DNA from: Caldifarciminota bacterium
GTDB lineage: Bacteria; Hydrothermota; Tepidihabitantia; Tepidihabitantales; Tepidihabitantaceae
Direction: 5' to 3'
DNA: 8,086 nt
NCBI GenBank assembly: GCA_011049385.1
Contig: DSBX01000056.1
Span: forward strand, 1 to 8,086
In this document: piece after piece, positions 8,001 to 8,086 of the stretch
Position numbering within the stretch: position 1 is the first letter of the stretch
How the letters are laid out: the number at the start of each line of letters is the position of its first letter
Notes under the pieces: model-generated
What the model was told of the DNA's origin: nothing
Seen by the model: only the letters and a program-made list of their open reading frames with translations
The model's database searches: none
Translations under genes and position numbers: made by a program

Positions 8001-8086
8001 CACCGAGGGACACTGCCAGTGGCGGCTGAGCGGCCCACTGCGGGTGCGCACCTACACGTCCGTGCGCGGCACCGCGAACTATACCC
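5062..8086 (+). CDS. C25 family cysteine peptidase (gingipain/PorU-like), 3'-partial
   Basis: The frame from ATG 5062 stays open for 1008 codons to the window edge. The first 43 residues are an Arg-rich segment and a hydrophobic core (LPVSLLAAVVCPVA), a likely Sec signal peptide; starting at Met17 (5110) would give a more standard one. Residues about 45-200 resemble the C25 propeptide (PGARDLPVKVVRVGLP, later IRFVELTLHPCRF). Then come HWVKLTIAETGIHAIS (about 241-256) and FDPDDRIVFYA (308-318), typical of PorU and its relatives, and a jelly-roll-like region (about 420-520). The C25 domain (about 593-950) shows DYWIVT, AGDATYD (662-668), DAWYADFEG (from 704), LGRV (721-724), VADDEWN (757-763), FFGHGD with His832, GSCSVGRFD with Cys866, and YHLFGDPATRL. 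His832 and Cys866 match the gingipain dyad in motif and spacing (34 residues; 33 in RgpB). It is likely secreted or outer-membrane associated. Whether it is a type IX sortase or an effector protease with a sorting C-terminus cannot be told, because the C-terminus is missing. Confidence 0.9.
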   Translation, partial: MKRTGGRARVSCAAAGMALRTAALRAGLPVSLLAAVVCPVATGPLSVLRSDGSGVVVRYEVGVPQLVESGSGTVRVELPDAEYPAAPGARDLPVKVVRVGLPQAGGFRTVVRPGPTRVLDGVEPSVAVAVSREAEFRPRRLPSRGGQGEGLLEVGPVEELRGIRFVELTLHPCRFDEAERRLVVHEWLEFELVFDERPVVMSDADPMNSIIARMLVNGRPAVDWKLPTVTGRRSFFERSAHWVKLTIAETGIHAISGRELAAAGVPIAGIDPRTLALHTIGEYRQNGPYPDTMVPVALHLEGGDDGRFDPDDRIVFYARATEHWANRCSTWVENLYTGRSAYWLTWGLEPGARMAVGLGPDTTGTPYVTTGRWRVRREENRECPARSGLLWVWRTILKDSHRPSVTFDVPLAVETPVRLERVSGRLFATTNSNEVVLILNGAAVDTLRFEAAPAAQPYRFGVDAGVPLMTRDNVLRLELRGDGSRRVMLDHLELDLVRRLSLSDGQCRFLQDDTGAFRFLVREAPGPVIALDVTDPYRPQSADGIEYRGGEAVVARRVFRPAEFCIADARQLLSPAAVELRRPGRLRAAPSADYWIVTPRVFAPAARRLARYRTGNIAWLPGARAEVAVLDDIYDDYAFGMEEPGAIKAFFADKRPVYGLLAGDATYDYRDHLGLRTAPVVPSWQVGYSLDPSGISGRDAFALDAWYADFEGAGDSPDMILGRVTCRSGAELGAFVDKLVAYESAPAGLWNRRYLLVADDEWNGEWGRPDPIGFRHIEQCETMGALPGNTMDPVKVYLTEHFFAGPKNKPGARAELLRELQAGALVFVFFGHGDAFDLCHESVFNIVQVPDVTNVERMPVSYFGSCSVGRFDDTKTECIAEELVRSPHGGAVVAIGATKATTSGSNTVFARNLLVPMFGDPDSTVGTAFFLAWATDRLYHLFGDPATRLRRADGWDEPLAVRPDTLRPAAPFRGRALLGDTEGHCQWRLSGPLRVRTYTSVRGTANYT

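Noticed and set aside
6781..8013. Minus-strand open frame of 410 codons
   Set aside because: It lies wholly antisense to the C25 catalytic domain, whose motifs and dyad are intact on the plus strand.

Overview
The window looks like a stretch of one co-directional, tightly packed operon on the + strand of a Gram-negative, high-GC (roughly two-thirds G+C by eye) bacterium. The outer membrane is implied by a BamA-like beta-barrel with a VRGY motif and a C-terminal Phe. The mix of a C25 gingipain/PorU-like peptidase with a fused metallopeptidase, propeller and barrel protein is reminiscent of the FCB group and of uncultured candidate phyla such as WOR-3. That placement is inference from gene content only.

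Layout. 1-74: the last residues of a formamidopyrimidine-DNA glycosylase (MutM/Fpg zinc-finger tail). 83-988: an isoaspartyl peptidase/L-asparaginase of the Ntn-hydrolase class, probably starting at TTG 83 behind an AGGAGG that overlaps the mutM stop codon. 988-3816: a 942-residue exported protein that joins a gluzincin-type zinc peptidase, a six-blade TolB-like propeller and an outer-membrane beta-barrel. 3821-5062: a 413-residue lipoprotein-like protein with a LolA/LppX-like N-terminal half and a C-terminal half resembling the SecD periplasmic P1 head. 5062-8086: a C25 (gingipain/PorU-like) cysteine peptidase whose stop codon lies beyond the window. It is open for 1008 codons from its start to the window edge.

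Gene junctions are 8 nt, 1-nt overlap (TGATG), 4 nt and 1-nt overlap (TGATG), so translational coupling in one transcript is likely. No promoter, terminator, RNA gene, mobile element or repeat array was seen, and there is no intergenic gap longer than 8 nt.

Function. The first two genes (DNA repair; hydrolysis of isoaspartyl or asparagine substrates) look like housekeeping damage-repair or turnover functions. The last three are all envelope proteins: an outer-membrane-anchored metallopeptidase, a lipoprotein with a Sec-accessory-like fold, and a secreted C25 peptidase related to the type IX sortase PorU. Together they could form an export, maturation or surface-proteolysis module. Co-function is inferred from linkage only and is the most interesting hypothesis here.
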